NCBI RefSeq assembly: GCF_027886425.1
Contig: NZ_CP115671.1
Span: 62,001 to 126,000 of the forward strand
Direction: 5' to 3'
DNA: 64,000 bases
DNA from: Brevundimonas vesicularis
Lineage (GTDB): Bacteria > Pseudomonadota > Alphaproteobacteria > Caulobacterales > Caulobacteraceae
The notes below the pieces were generated by a model. It was not told the origin of the DNA, ran no database searches, and was given only the letters and a program-made list of their open reading frames with translations. This document shows positions 18,289 through 26,594 of this stretch, piece after piece (position 1 is the stretch's first letter; every line of letters starts with the position of its first letter). The position numbers and the translations under genes are program-made.

Positions 18289-18976
18289 CGAAAGCGGGGC
18301 CGGCGCCGGTCCCGTCCTCAGACTGTCGGTCAATCCACGTGCGCGACGTCTGTCGGTGCGGATCGACGCGCGAGCCGGCGAGGCCGTGGTCATCGCCCCG
18401 ACCGAGCGCGGCCTGAGCCAGGCCGTCGCCTTCGCCCGATCCAAGGCCGTCTGGATCAGCGAACGCCTGGCCGTCCGCCCCAAGAGCCGCCCCCTGGAAC
18501 CGGGCCAGGTCATCTCCCTGCGCGGCAGGCCCGTGCGGCTTGAGGCCGTGTCCGGCGCGGGCGCCGCGCGTCTGGTCGAGGACGGGACGATCATCCGCTC
18601 GGGCGGCGAGGGCGAGGCCTACGCCCGCCGCGTCGAAAACCTGCTGAAGCGCGAGGCGCGAGACACCCTGCTGGAACGCACCGACCACCATCTGCGCGCG
18701 TTGGGCCAGGGCCCGGTCAAGATGGGCATCGCCGACACCCGGTCGCGCTGGGGCTCGTGCAGCCCGCACAACCGCACCATCCGCTACTCCTGGCGCGTCA
18801 TCATGGCCCCGCCCCCGGTCATCGACTACCTCGCCGCCCACGAGGTCGCCCACCTGGTCCACGCCGACCACAGCCCGGCTTATTGGTCCGTGGTCGAACG
18901 GCTGGTCGGGGATCACAAGCCTTGGCGGAAATGGCTGAAAGACTACGGCGCCGCCCTTCACGCCGTGGGGCGTTAG
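18254..18976 (+). CDS. YgjP-like zinc metallopeptidase (M48/DUF45)
   Basis: About 240 residues if the GTG at 18254 starts it; the frame is open further upstream inside phaZ, so the start is uncertain. The C-terminal part has the zinc-binding helix HEVAHLVHADHSPAYW (HExxH with a downstream His), preceded by SRWGSCSPHNRTIRYSWR, both typical of the YgjP/SprT-like DUF45 family. E. coli YgjP is described as a UTP-related phosphohydrolase/putative protease; the true substrate is open. It overlaps phaZ by 35 bases, which suggests translational coupling. Confidence 0.87.
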   Translation: MAYRNGQRLPLDESGAGAGPVLRLSVNPRARRLSVRIDARAGEAVVIAPTERGLSQAVAFARSKAVWISERLAVRPKSRPLEPGQVISLRGRPVRLEAVSGAGAARLVEDGTIIRSGGEGEAYARRVENLLKREARDTLLERTDHHLRALGQGPVKMGIADTRSRWGSCSPHNRTIRYSWRVIMAPPPVIDYLAAHEVAHLVHADHSPAYWSVVERLVGDHKPWRKWLKDYGAALHAVGR

Positions 18977-19033
18977 GCGGAAACCCCAGCGGCCGGGCGC
19001 GTTTAGCATGGCCCGCCCACTCAGGAACGCCCC

Positions 19034-19411
19034 ATGAAAACGATGATCACCCTGTCAATCGCGCTCGGTCTAGCCGCTGCCGCCGCCTCGTCCGCCAGCG
19101 CCCAGTCGCAGGCTACGATGAACGCCAACGCCGCTCAGGAACTTCAGCGCGCCGATCGGGCGCTCAATAGCCAGTACACGACGACGATGGGACGGCTGTC
19201 GCCCGCCAGCCGCACCTTGCTGCGCACCGCCCAACGCACCTGGATCAGCTTCCGCGATCAGCAATGCCGCTTCGAGGCCTCCGGCGTTCAGGGCGGTTCC
19301 GCCTATCCGATGGTGCATTCGACCTGCCTTGCGCGTCTGACGACAGAGCGGACACGCCAGTTGCGGACCCTCAGCCAATGTCAGGAAGGCGACCTGTCCT
19401 GCCCCCGCTGA
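19034..19411 (+). CDS. LprI-like (DUF1311) secreted protein
   Basis: A 125-residue protein with a clear signal peptide (residues 1-23, ending SSASAQS). The mature part contains the DUF1311 pattern: an early LNSQYTTTMGRLSP helix, RTAQRTWISFRDQQCRFE and STCLARLTTERTRQL, with cysteines spaced for disulphides. Mycobacterial LprI inhibits lysozyme; most other members are uncharacterised. It is followed by a strong bidirectional terminator. Confidence 0.9.
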   Translation: MKTMITLSIALGLAAAAASSASAQSQATMNANAAQELQRADRALNSQYTTTMGRLSPASRTLLRTAQRTWISFRDQQCRFEASGVQGGSAYPMVHSTCLARLTTERTRQLRTLSQCQEGDLSCPR

Positions 19412-19426
19412 CCCAGGGCTGAAAAA

Positions 19427-19457
19427 GGAGGCGACCGCCGGGTCGCCTCCCTTTTTT
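19427..19457. terminator. Bidirectional terminator between the LprI-like gene and the PBP gene
   Basis: Ten-base perfect stem GGAGGCGACC/GGTCGCCTCC with loop GCCG, AAAAA on the left and C plus TTTTTT on the right, so it can stop transcription from both converging genes. Confidence 0.92.
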
Positions 19458-19477
19458 ACGCGCTGTTGGCGTCGCGA

Positions 19478-21571
19478 TCAGAAGAACAGGGCGTCACCCT
19501 TTCGCTCCGGCGCCGGGCGGCCCTCGGGCTGCTGCGGGTTCGGCGCATCGCGATAGCCGCCCTTGGGCGACGCCGGACTGGACGGCTGCGGCGACGGCGG
19601 CTGTATCGGCGCCTGGTCGTCCGGGACATAGGGCTCGCCGGCCAGGGGATCGACGGGTTCGATGGGCAGGCCGTTCTGATCCAGGCCGCTCATCAGATCG
19701 CCGACCGGGTCGGGCGCGACCCAGCCCTCGGGCATGGGCGGACCGTTGGGGATGGCGGGGGCGTCCAGGCGCGGCAGGGCCGCCTCCATGAAGCCCTTCC
19801 AGATGGCGGCGGGCGACGAGCCGCCGGTCACGCCGCGCATGGCGGTGTTGTCGTCCTTGCCCACCCAGACGGCGGTGACGAAGCCGCCGGTATAGCCGAC
19901 GAACCAGGCGTCCTTGTAATCCGAGGTCGTGCCGGTCTTGCCCGCCAGGTCGCGGCCCGAGATCGCCGCCGACCGGCCCGAGCCGCTGGTCACCACGCCG
20001 CGCAGCATCTGGTTCATATAGTAAAGCGACGGATTATTGATCGCCTGACCGCTCTGGCCCGACTGGCGCTGGTAGATGACGCGGCCCTGGGGCGTGCGGA
20101 TGCGGCTGATGCCATAGGCGTCGACGCGGCGCCCGCCATTGGCGAAGGCGTCATAGGCGGTGGCCATCTCGATCGGCGAGACCTCGACCGCGCCCAGCGC
20201 CATCGCCGGCTCCAGGCCGATGCGGCTTTCGATGCCCAGACGCCGCGCGGCGCGGGCCACGCTGTCGCGCCCGACCTGATCGGCGACATAGGCCGCCACC
20301 GTATTGGTCGACTGGGCCACGGCCTGCGCCAGGGTCATGTTTCCGCTGAACGTCCCGGAATAGTTGCGGGGCGACCAGTTGCCGATGGTGATCGGTTGAT
20401 CGACCACCGGGGTCTGGGGCGTATAGCCGGCCTCGACCGCCGCCAGATAGACGAAGGGTTTGAAGGCCGAACCCGCCTGGCGCTTGGCGTCGACGGCGCG
20501 GTTGAACTGACTGTTGGCATAGGAGGAGCCGCCGATCATGGCGCGCACCCGACCGTCGCCGTCCAGCGCGACCAGAGCCGCCTGCTGCACGCCCTTGCCC
20601 GCGTCGCGGTCGAGGATGCGGCGCACCGACCGCTCGGCCGCCGTCTGCAGCGTCAGGTCCAGCGTGGTCTCGACCACCATGTCCTCGGTCGGTTCGCCAA
20701 CCAGGCTGCGGATCGACTTGTCCAGCCAGTCGATGAAATACTGGGCGTGCTGGGTCGCGAGCGTCCGCGAGACGATGACCGGCTGGGTCACGGCCTGTTC
20801 GCGCTGGGCGGCGGTGATGACGCCGGCCTCCTCCATCTCGTTCAGCACGACGGTGGCGCGGGCGGCGGCGCGTTCGCTCTCGGACACCGGCGAATAGCGC
20901 GAGGGCGCCTTCAGCAGGCCAGCCAGCAACGCAGCCTCGCCGACCGTCAGGTTCTTGGCCGACTTGTCGAAATAGCGCTGCGACGCCGCCTCGATTCCGT
21001 AGGCGCCGGCGCCGAAATAGACCCGGTTGAGATAGAGGGCCAGGATCTCCTTCTTGGAGAATTTCATCTCCAGCCAGACCGCCAGCATCAGCTCCTGCAC
21101 CTTGCGGCGCATGTTCTGGTCGGGCGTCAGGAACAGGTTCTTGGCCAGCTGCTGCGTCAGGGTCGAACCGCCCTGCACCACCCGGCCAGCGCGGACGTTG
21201 GTCGCCATCGCCCGCATCATGCCGATGGGGTCGAAGCCGGGGTGGTGATAGAAGCGCCGGTCCTCGATCGCGATGAAGGCGGCCGGCACATAGTCCGGCA
21301 GGGCGTCCAGATCGGCGGGCGGCGCCATCTGGGTGCCTCGCGTCGCGATGAGCGCCCCATTGCGATCCAGATAGGTGATCGAGGGCTGGCGATCGACCTG
21401 ATACAGGCTGGAGGTGTCTGGCAGGCCGCGCGCGAAGACGGCGAAGAAGACGACCAGGAAGATCAGCCCCCAGACCGCCAGCACGGCGCTCCAGTAGAAC
21501 AACCGTCCCAGAGCCGACCGGCGGGGCTTGCCCTGCGCCTGTGGTCCGCCCGCATTCACCGGTCCCGCCAT
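19478..21571 (-). CDS. Class A penicillin-binding protein (PBP1A type)
   Basis: A 697-residue bifunctional peptidoglycan synthase: a single N-terminal membrane helix (about 24-48), a GT51 glycosyltransferase domain (catalytic E103 in IEDRRFYHHPGFD; GGSTLTQQLAKN near 134) and a transpeptidase domain with S368xxK (SAFK), SxN at 421-423 (STN) and K545TG (KTGTT). It polymerises and cross-links lipid II in the periplasm. The C-terminal Pro/Gln-rich tail ends GDALFF. It lacks the long OB-domain insertion of E. coli PBP1a. A clear functional class; the symbol is left empty. Confidence 0.95.
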   Translation of the reverse strand: MAGPVNAGGPQAQGKPRRSALGRLFYWSAVLAVWGLIFLVVFFAVFARGLPDTSSLYQVDRQPSITYLDRNGALIATRGTQMAPPADLDALPDYVPAAFIAIEDRRFYHHPGFDPIGMMRAMATNVRAGRVVQGGSTLTQQLAKNLFLTPDQNMRRKVQELMLAVWLEMKFSKKEILALYLNRVYFGAGAYGIEAASQRYFDKSAKNLTVGEAALLAGLLKAPSRYSPVSESERAAARATVVLNEMEEAGVITAAQREQAVTQPVIVSRTLATQHAQYFIDWLDKSIRSLVGEPTEDMVVETTLDLTLQTAAERSVRRILDRDAGKGVQQAALVALDGDGRVRAMIGGSSYANSQFNRAVDAKRQAGSAFKPFVYLAAVEAGYTPQTPVVDQPITIGNWSPRNYSGTFSGNMTLAQAVAQSTNTVAAYVADQVGRDSVARAARRLGIESRIGLEPAMALGAVEVSPIEMATAYDAFANGGRRVDAYGISRIRTPQGRVIYQRQSGQSGQAINNPSLYYMNQMLRGVVTSGSGRSAAISGRDLAGKTGTTSDYKDAWFVGYTGGFVTAVWVGKDDNTAMRGVTGGSSPAAIWKGFMEAALPRLDAPAIPNGPPMPEGWVAPDPVGDLMSGLDQNGLPIEPVDPLAGEPYVPDDQAPIQPPSPQPSSPASPKGGYRDAPNPQQPEGRPAPERKGDALFF

Positions 21572-21677
21572 GTCCGTCCTTCAGATGCCGCCTTGGGCGA
21601 GTTCTCGTTCATCGGCTGTGTATCGCGTATGAACGCCCGCCGAAACGGTCCCGCCGACTTCACGGGATCGTGAGCGG

Positions 21678-22301
21678 CTATTTCGCCGAAAGAAAGGCGC
21701 GCCCGGCCAGCCAGACGCCCGTCTCCGCTCCATCGTATTCCACGCGCAATCCGGCGTCGGCCAGCAGGGCGCGATAGGCTTCTGGATCAAGACTGGCGTG
21801 ATAGAGCGGCTCGCCCCGCCACTGTCCGATGGTCTCGCCGTGTGCCTGGCCAGAGGTGAACATCAGCCGCCGGCCCTCGGCGACGCACGCGGCCAGCTTC
21901 GGCAGCACCTTATTCTGATCGTCGGGGCTGAGATGAAACAGGCTGTGCCAGGCCAGAACGCCGTCGAACGGACCTGGCGGAAACGCATCGCGCATATCCG
22001 CCACCGACCACACGCCTGTCGGCAGCGTCGCCTGAGCATGGGCGATCAGGCCAGGCGACGCATCCATGCCCGTCACCTGATGGCCCCGCTCCAGCAGGGC
22101 GGCCCCAATCGGCCAGCCCGAACCGCAGCCCACGTCCAGAATTTTCGCCGCTGCGGGCAGGCCCGCGGCGAACCGATCCAGCCAGACCGCTTCGTCCACC
22201 CCGCCGTCGCCGGAATACAGGGTCGCGCCCCGATCCCGGACCCAGTCGTCGGCCTTGTCCCGATAGAGGTCGACGATCCGTTTTGCGGACGGGTGGGTCA
22301 C
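21678..22301 (-). CDS. Class I SAM-dependent methyltransferase
   Basis: A 207-residue protein with motif I ILDVGCGSGWPIGAALLERG (about residues 71-90), the acidic loop VTGMDASPGLI and motif post-I VWSVADMRD. SAM binding is confident; the substrate is unknown. FDGVLAWHSLFHLSPDDQ resembles small-molecule methyltransferases near the UbiE/TehB group. It starts five bases downstream of the secreted hydrolase stop, so both are likely in one operon. Confidence 0.9.
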   Translation of the reverse strand: MTHPSAKRIVDLYRDKADDWVRDRGATLYSGDGGVDEAVWLDRFAAGLPAAAKILDVGCGSGWPIGAALLERGHQVTGMDASPGLIAHAQATLPTGVWSVADMRDAFPPGPFDGVLAWHSLFHLSPDDQNKVLPKLAACVAEGRRLMFTSGQAHGETIGQWRGEPLYHASLDPEAYRALLADAGLRVEYDGAETGVWLAGRAFLSAK

Positions 22302-22306
22302 GGCGT

Positions 22307-23290
22307 TTATTTCGCCAGGAAGGCGTCCAGGTCGGCGTAGAAGGCCTGGGGCTGGTCGAACATGATGAAGTGGGCGCTGTCGTCGATCCGCTTCAGTTGG
22401 GCGTCCTTCAGATTGGCGAACGACATCCGATAGATGCTGTCGGTGATCTGGGGCGTCATGCGCGGATCGTTGAACTTGGCGTACACCACCTCGGTCGGGG
22501 CCGTGATCTTGGACAGTTCGGGACGCAGGTCCGTCGTGATCAGTTCGCGGAAGGCGGCGGCCGAGACCTTCTGATCGCTTTCGCGCATGTCTTCCAACGC
22601 CTCGGCGCGGCGGCTTTCGGTGTTGATCATGCCGTTGATGCTGGTGGTCGCCTGGGCGACATAGGCCTCGCGCGGGCTGTTGGCCTGGGCGGCCCAGATC
22701 TGGTCGGCGACCGGCGTCACGCTTTCGGCCGAGGCGCCCGGCGCGGCGAACATCGCGCCCATGAAGGGGATCATGTCCACGACCATCAGCTTGCCGACCG
22801 CATCAGGATGGCGCGCGGCCAGCATCATGCCGATGGTGCCGCCCATCGAATGGCCGACCACGACCGGCTTGGTCAGGCCCTTTTCACGGATGTAGCGGGC
22901 GATCTCTTCGGCGACCGGCGCGGCGACGGGCGACGGGGTCGCGCCCTGCGCATTGCCCTCGGCCGGCGCGCCGGCGAAGCCCTGGACGTGGATGCGGTGT
23001 ATGCGCCAGCCCACGCCGTCCTGCGCCGTCAGATGATCCACGGTTCCCTGCCAGATCTCCGGCGACGAACTGAGGCCGGGAATCAGGATGATGTCGCGTC
23101 CATCCATGTCTCCGTCGACGCGAACATGGATGCGGTCGGACTGGAAATCGGCGTGCTGGTGGCTGTGGGCGTGACCCGCCTCAGCATGGGCGCCATGCCC
23201 GTCCTGCGCCAGGGCGGCCGGTGCGGCGCACAGCAGGGCGGCGGCCGCGGCGGCGCCGACGGTGTGGTTCAGAATGGATACGATGGTCAT
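22307..23290 (-). CDS. Secreted alpha/beta hydrolase with His-rich N-terminus
   Basis: A 327-residue protein with a signal peptide (residues about 1-28, ending APAALAQ). The mature N-terminus, residues 32-46, has seven histidines in fifteen residues, then an alpha/beta-hydrolase domain: oxyanion region LIPGLSSSPEIW, nucleophile S148 in GHSMGG, and a late DDSAHFIMFDQP holding the catalytic His. The start at 23290 is chosen for the signal peptide. Substrate unknown; the His segment suggests metal binding. Confidence 0.88.
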   Translation of the reverse strand: MTIVSILNHTVGAAAAAALLCAAPAALAQDGHGAHAEAGHAHSHQHADFQSDRIHVRVDGDMDGRDIILIPGLSSSPEIWQGTVDHLTAQDGVGWRIHRIHVQGFAGAPAEGNAQGATPSPVAAPVAEEIARYIREKGLTKPVVVGHSMGGTIGMMLAARHPDAVGKLMVVDMIPFMGAMFAAPGASAESVTPVADQIWAAQANSPREAYVAQATTSINGMINTESRRAEALEDMRESDQKVSAAAFRELITTDLRPELSKITAPTEVVYAKFNDPRMTPQITDSIYRMSFANLKDAQLKRIDDSAHFIMFDQPQAFYADLDAFLAK

Positions 23291-23348
23291 GATCAAACTC
23301 CCCTTTGACGCCCGCTTATGCCGCGCCGACTTTGATATGTAAAGTTCT

Positions 23349-23369
23349 CTGTCAGGTGACATGAGACAG
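23349..23369. promoter_or_regulatory. Inverted repeats between the hydrolase and Rieske genes
   Basis: CTGTC (23349-23353) and GACAG (23365-23369) flank GTCAGGTGAC (23351-23360), which is itself symmetrical. The element lies between divergent genes, 59 bases before the hydrolase start and 30 before the Rieske start, a fitting place for a shared operator. The regulator is unknown. Confidence 0.4.
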
Positions 23370-23398
23370 GCGCCGCGCGGCTCTGTTAGACAGTCGGC

Positions 23399-24529
23399 AT
23401 GAAGCCCGCCGACGCCGCTCCCGTCCAGTCCCCCCAGGTCGAAGCCGCCCCTTCAAAAGCCGGCGCGCAGCCGTTCGGCAAGGGGTTCGTCACCGACGCC
23501 TGGTATTTCGTCGCCCTGGGCCGCGACGTCGCCCCGGCCAGCCTGAAACGCTACGAGATCATGGGCGAGCCGGTGCTGATCGGCCGCACCCGCGCAGGCC
23601 AGGTCTATGCGATGCGCGACATCTGTCCCCACCGCGCCGCGCCTCTGTCGGCCGGCAAGCTGGTCGAAAAGCCCGGCGAGGGCGAGACGGTCGAATGCCC
23701 CTATCACGGCTGGCGTTTCCGGCCCGACGGCGTCTGCGCCGCCATTCCTTCGCTGGTCGAGGATCAGGCGTTCGAGGCGAACCGCATCCGCGTGCGGTCC
23801 TATCCGGTGCGCGAGAGCCAAGGGATCGTCTTCGTCTGGATGGCGTCGGACGCCCGCAATCCGATGGAGCCGGACCACGAGCCGCCTGTCTTCCCCGGCG
23901 TGGTCGGCGGCGAGGCCAAGCTGGTCGAGGCGATGGATTTCGACAGCCATATCGACCACGCCGTCGTCGGCCTGATGGACCCCGCCCACGGCCCGTACGT
24001 CCACCAGCAGTGGTGGTGGCGGTCCGAACATTCGATGCACGAAAAGTCCAAGGCCTTCGCCCCGACCGCGTTCGGCTGGGCCATGGTGCGCCATGCGCCC
24101 TCGTCGAACAGCCGCCTGTATAAGATCCTGGGCGGGGCGCCCGCGACCGAGATCACCTTCCGCCTGCCCGGCTTCCGCTGGGAGCACATTCAGGTGGGCG
24201 AAAAACAGGTCCTGGCCCTAACCTGCCTGACCCCGATCACCGACACGAAGACGCGGATCACCCAGATCTTCTGGTCCGACCACTGGGTCTTCGGCCTGGC
24301 CAAGCCCTTCCTGCGGATGGGGGTGGTCGCCTTCCTGAAACAGGACGGCGGCATGGTGAATCTGCAAAACGAGGGCCTGCGCTACGACCCTGCCCTGATC
24401 TGGATCGACGACGCCGACAAACAGGCCAAGTGGTATCAGCAGCTGAAGCGCGAATGGGCCAAGAGCCGGGCGGAAGACCGAGCCTTCGTGAACCCGATCC
24501 AGCCGACGACGCTGAGGTGGAAGAGCTGA
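23399..24529 (+). CDS. Rieske non-heme iron oxygenase, alpha subunit
   Basis: A 376-residue oxygenase component. The Rieske [2Fe-2S] centre is C76-x-H78 and C100-x2-H103 (CPHR, CPYHGW). In the catalytic domain, FDSHIDHAVVGLMDPAHGPYVH (about residues 180-201) contains the His/Asp set of the mononuclear iron site. Such enzymes hydroxylate or demethylate aromatic or terpenoid substrates with a separate reductase, which is not seen here. The N-terminus has a 25-residue Ala/Pro-rich extension. Substrate unassigned. Confidence 0.9.
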   Translation: MKPADAAPVQSPQVEAAPSKAGAQPFGKGFVTDAWYFVALGRDVAPASLKRYEIMGEPVLIGRTRAGQVYAMRDICPHRAAPLSAGKLVEKPGEGETVECPYHGWRFRPDGVCAAIPSLVEDQAFEANRIRVRSYPVRESQGIVFVWMASDARNPMEPDHEPPVFPGVVGGEAKLVEAMDFDSHIDHAVVGLMDPAHGPYVHQQWWWRSEHSMHEKSKAFAPTAFGWAMVRHAPSSNSRLYKILGGAPATEITFRLPGFRWEHIQVGEKQVLALTCLTPITDTKTRITQIFWSDHWVFGLAKPFLRMGVVAFLKQDGGMVNLQNEGLRYDPALIWIDDADKQAKWYQQLKREWAKSRAEDRAFVNPIQPTTLRWKS

Positions 24530-24573
24530 AGACGAACGTCTCCTCCCCACTGTGTGGGGGGAGACACTGGGTC
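24530..24573. repeat. Palindromic repeat, serving as intergenic hairpin
   Basis: GTCTCCTCCCCAC and GTGGGGGGAGAC form a near-perfect hairpin around 24538-24565. The same CTCCTCCCC/GGGGAGGAG motif recurs twice at 41316-41448. It may end transcription of both converging genes, but it lacks a U tract, so it is listed as a dispersed repeat. Confidence 0.6.
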
Positions 24574-25590
24574 TTACAGCTTCAGCCCGTTCTCTTTGGC
24601 CAGGTCGACCAGCTTCACCATCGGGCGCGGGCCCCAGTGGGCGATGACTTCGGACGCCGCCAGCGAGCCCAGCTTGCCGGCCTCTTCAAGCGTCAGGCCG
24701 CGCGCGAGGCCCAGCAGGAAGCCGGCGGCGTACTGGTCGCCGGCGCCGGTGGTGTCGATCACCTTGTCGACCGGATAGGCGGCGACGACGACGCGCTCGT
24801 CGCTCTTGATCACGACCGAGCCGTGCTCGCCGCGCGTGACGGCGGCGATCTCGACGATGGCGGCCAGTTGCGCGGCGGCGGCGTCGAAGTCTTCGGTCTC
24901 GAACAGGGCGCCCAGTTCGGCCTCGTTAGCCAGGACGATGTCGGCGGACTGGGTGATGAAATCCAGTAGCTCGGCGCGCCAGCGGGCGACGACGAAGGTG
25001 TCCGACAGGGTGATGGCCACCTTGCGGCCGGCCTTGTGCGCGGCGGCGGCGGCGCGTTCGAAGGCGGCGCGGGCGGGCGCCGGATCGAACAGATAGCCTT
25101 CCAGATAGACGATCTCGCTGGCGCCGATCAGGGCCTCGTCGATGTCGTCGGCATACAGCTGGTTTGCGGCGCCCAGGAAGGTCGCCATGGTGCGTGCGCC
25201 GTCCGACAGCACATTGATCAGGCAGCGGCCGGTGCCGAAGCCCTGATCCGCCCCGGCCGTCAGGACAGGCGTGTCGAAGTGAACGCCGGCGGCGCGGATG
25301 TCGTGGGTGAAGACCTGGCCCAGCGTATCGTCGGCGACCTTGCCGATATAGGCCGCGCGGCCGCCGAACGAGCCGACGCCCGCCACGGTGTTGCCTGCCG
25401 AACCGCCCGAGGCCTCTACGCCCGGCGCCATGGCGTCATACAGGGCGGCGCTGCGCTCGGCGTCGACCAACTGCATTGAGTTGGGCGCCAGGTCCTGGGC
25501 CGTCAGGAAGGCGGCGTCGCAGGGGCTGAGGACATCGACGATGGCGTTGCCGACGGCGCAGACGTCATATTGGGCGGTGTTCTGGGTCAT
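24574..25590 (-). CDS. Adenosine kinase-like PfkB sugar/nucleoside kinase
   Basis: A 338-residue ribokinase-fold enzyme. PfkB signature 1 is in GGSAGNTVAGVGSFGGRAAY; signature 2, DTTGAGDQYAAGFLLG, gives the catalytic Asp near residue 280. The N-terminal YDVCAVGNAIVDVLSPCD is like the adenosine kinase branch found in alphaproteobacteria. It probably phosphorylates adenosine or a related nucleoside or sugar with ATP; specificity cannot be fixed by reading. Confidence 0.88.
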   Translation of the reverse strand: MTQNTAQYDVCAVGNAIVDVLSPCDAAFLTAQDLAPNSMQLVDAERSAALYDAMAPGVEASGGSAGNTVAGVGSFGGRAAYIGKVADDTLGQVFTHDIRAAGVHFDTPVLTAGADQGFGTGRCLINVLSDGARTMATFLGAANQLYADDIDEALIGASEIVYLEGYLFDPAPARAAFERAAAAAHKAGRKVAITLSDTFVVARWRAELLDFITQSADIVLANEAELGALFETEDFDAAAAQLAAIVEIAAVTRGEHGSVVIKSDERVVVAAYPVDKVIDTTGAGDQYAAGFLLGLARGLTLEEAGKLGSLAASEVIAHWGPRPMVKLVDLAKENGLKL

Positions 25591-25682
25591 GGTCGCGCCT
25601 TAGCCGGTCAATGCCCGCACGTCACCCGAAATCACATAAGGAAGCCCTTATATGCTCCACGTCGCTTCGGTATGAGGACTGC

Positions 25683-26555
25683 ATGACCCAGATCGCCGTC
25701 CTGACCCCCGATCCCGCCGACAAGACCTATGTCGGGCGCTGGCCAGAGGTGCTGGAACGGTTGAAGGCGACGTTGGAGAGCACGGGCGCGACGGTCACGG
25801 CCACGCCCTGGAGCGATCATGTCGAGGACGCGTCGGGCCTCAAGGCCTATGACCTGATCCTGCCGGTCATCGCCTGGGGCTATCACCGCGATCATGGGCG
25901 CTGGCTGAAGGCTTGCGCGACGTGGAGCGAGGCCGGCCTGGCGATCGCCAATCCGGCGCAGGTTCTGCGCTGGAACTCGGACAAGGCCTATCTGGCGCGG
26001 CTGGCGGACAAGGGCGTGCCGATCCCGCCCACCCGCTGGACCGACGGCGTGACCCAGGAACAGGTGCACGCAGCCTTCGCCGAGACAGGCGCGCCGGTGC
26101 TGATCGTCAAACCGACGGTGTCGGCCGGGGCGTTTCGCACCCTGCGCCTGACGCCAGGCGAGGTGTTGAGCGATGCGCCCGAGGGCGCGGCGATGATCCA
26201 GCCCTATCTGAAATCGATCGAAACCGAGGGCGAGACCTCGCTGCTGTTCTTCGGCGGCCCGTTCAGCCATGCGGTCAACAAGCGCCCGGCGGCCGGCGAC
26301 TTCCGCATCCAGATGCAGTTCGGCGGCCTGTATAAGGCCGTGACGCCGGACGCGGCGGCGATGGCCTTGGCTGAGCAGGTGCTGGCCGCCATCGACGAAC
26401 CGCTGCTCTATGCCCGCATCGACATGGCCCGCGACGACGCCGGCCGATGGGTGCTGATGGAGGCCGAATTGATCGAACCGGACTTCTACCTGGACCACGA
26501 CCCCGCGAACGGCGCCGGCTTCGCCGAGGCCGTCAAGGCGCGGCTGGAGGCCTAG
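25683..26555 (+). CDS. ATP-grasp protein, RimK/glutathione-synthetase type
   Basis: A 290-residue protein with an ATP-grasp layout: DLILPVIAWGYHRD near the N-terminus, NSDKAYLARLADKGVPIPPT at the start of the ATP domain, VLIVKPTVSAGAFRT with the ATP-binding Lys, and RWVLMEAELIEPDFYL with metal-binding Glu residues. It is like the DcsG/RimK-type ligases that join an acid to an amine using ATP. The substrate is unknown. The ATG at 25683 follows GAGGACTGC; 24 upstream codons are also open. It converges on the chemoreceptor gene. Confidence 0.82.
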   Translation: MTQIAVLTPDPADKTYVGRWPEVLERLKATLESTGATVTATPWSDHVEDASGLKAYDLILPVIAWGYHRDHGRWLKACATWSEAGLAIANPAQVLRWNSDKAYLARLADKGVPIPPTRWTDGVTQEQVHAAFAETGAPVLIVKPTVSAGAFRTLRLTPGEVLSDAPEGAAMIQPYLKSIETEGETSLLFFGGPFSHAVNKRPAAGDFRIQMQFGGLYKAVTPDAAAMALAEQVLAAIDEPLLYARIDMARDDAGRWVLMEAELIEPDFYLDHDPANGAGFAEAVKARLEA

Positions 26556-26594
26556 GCCGCCTGGCGCTGAATCGCGCCCAACCGAGCCTGGAGC

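Noticed and set aside
19466..21673. 735-codon open frame antisense to the penicillin-binding protein
   Set aside because: Same mirror effect. The minus-strand frame has all GT51 and transpeptidase motifs.
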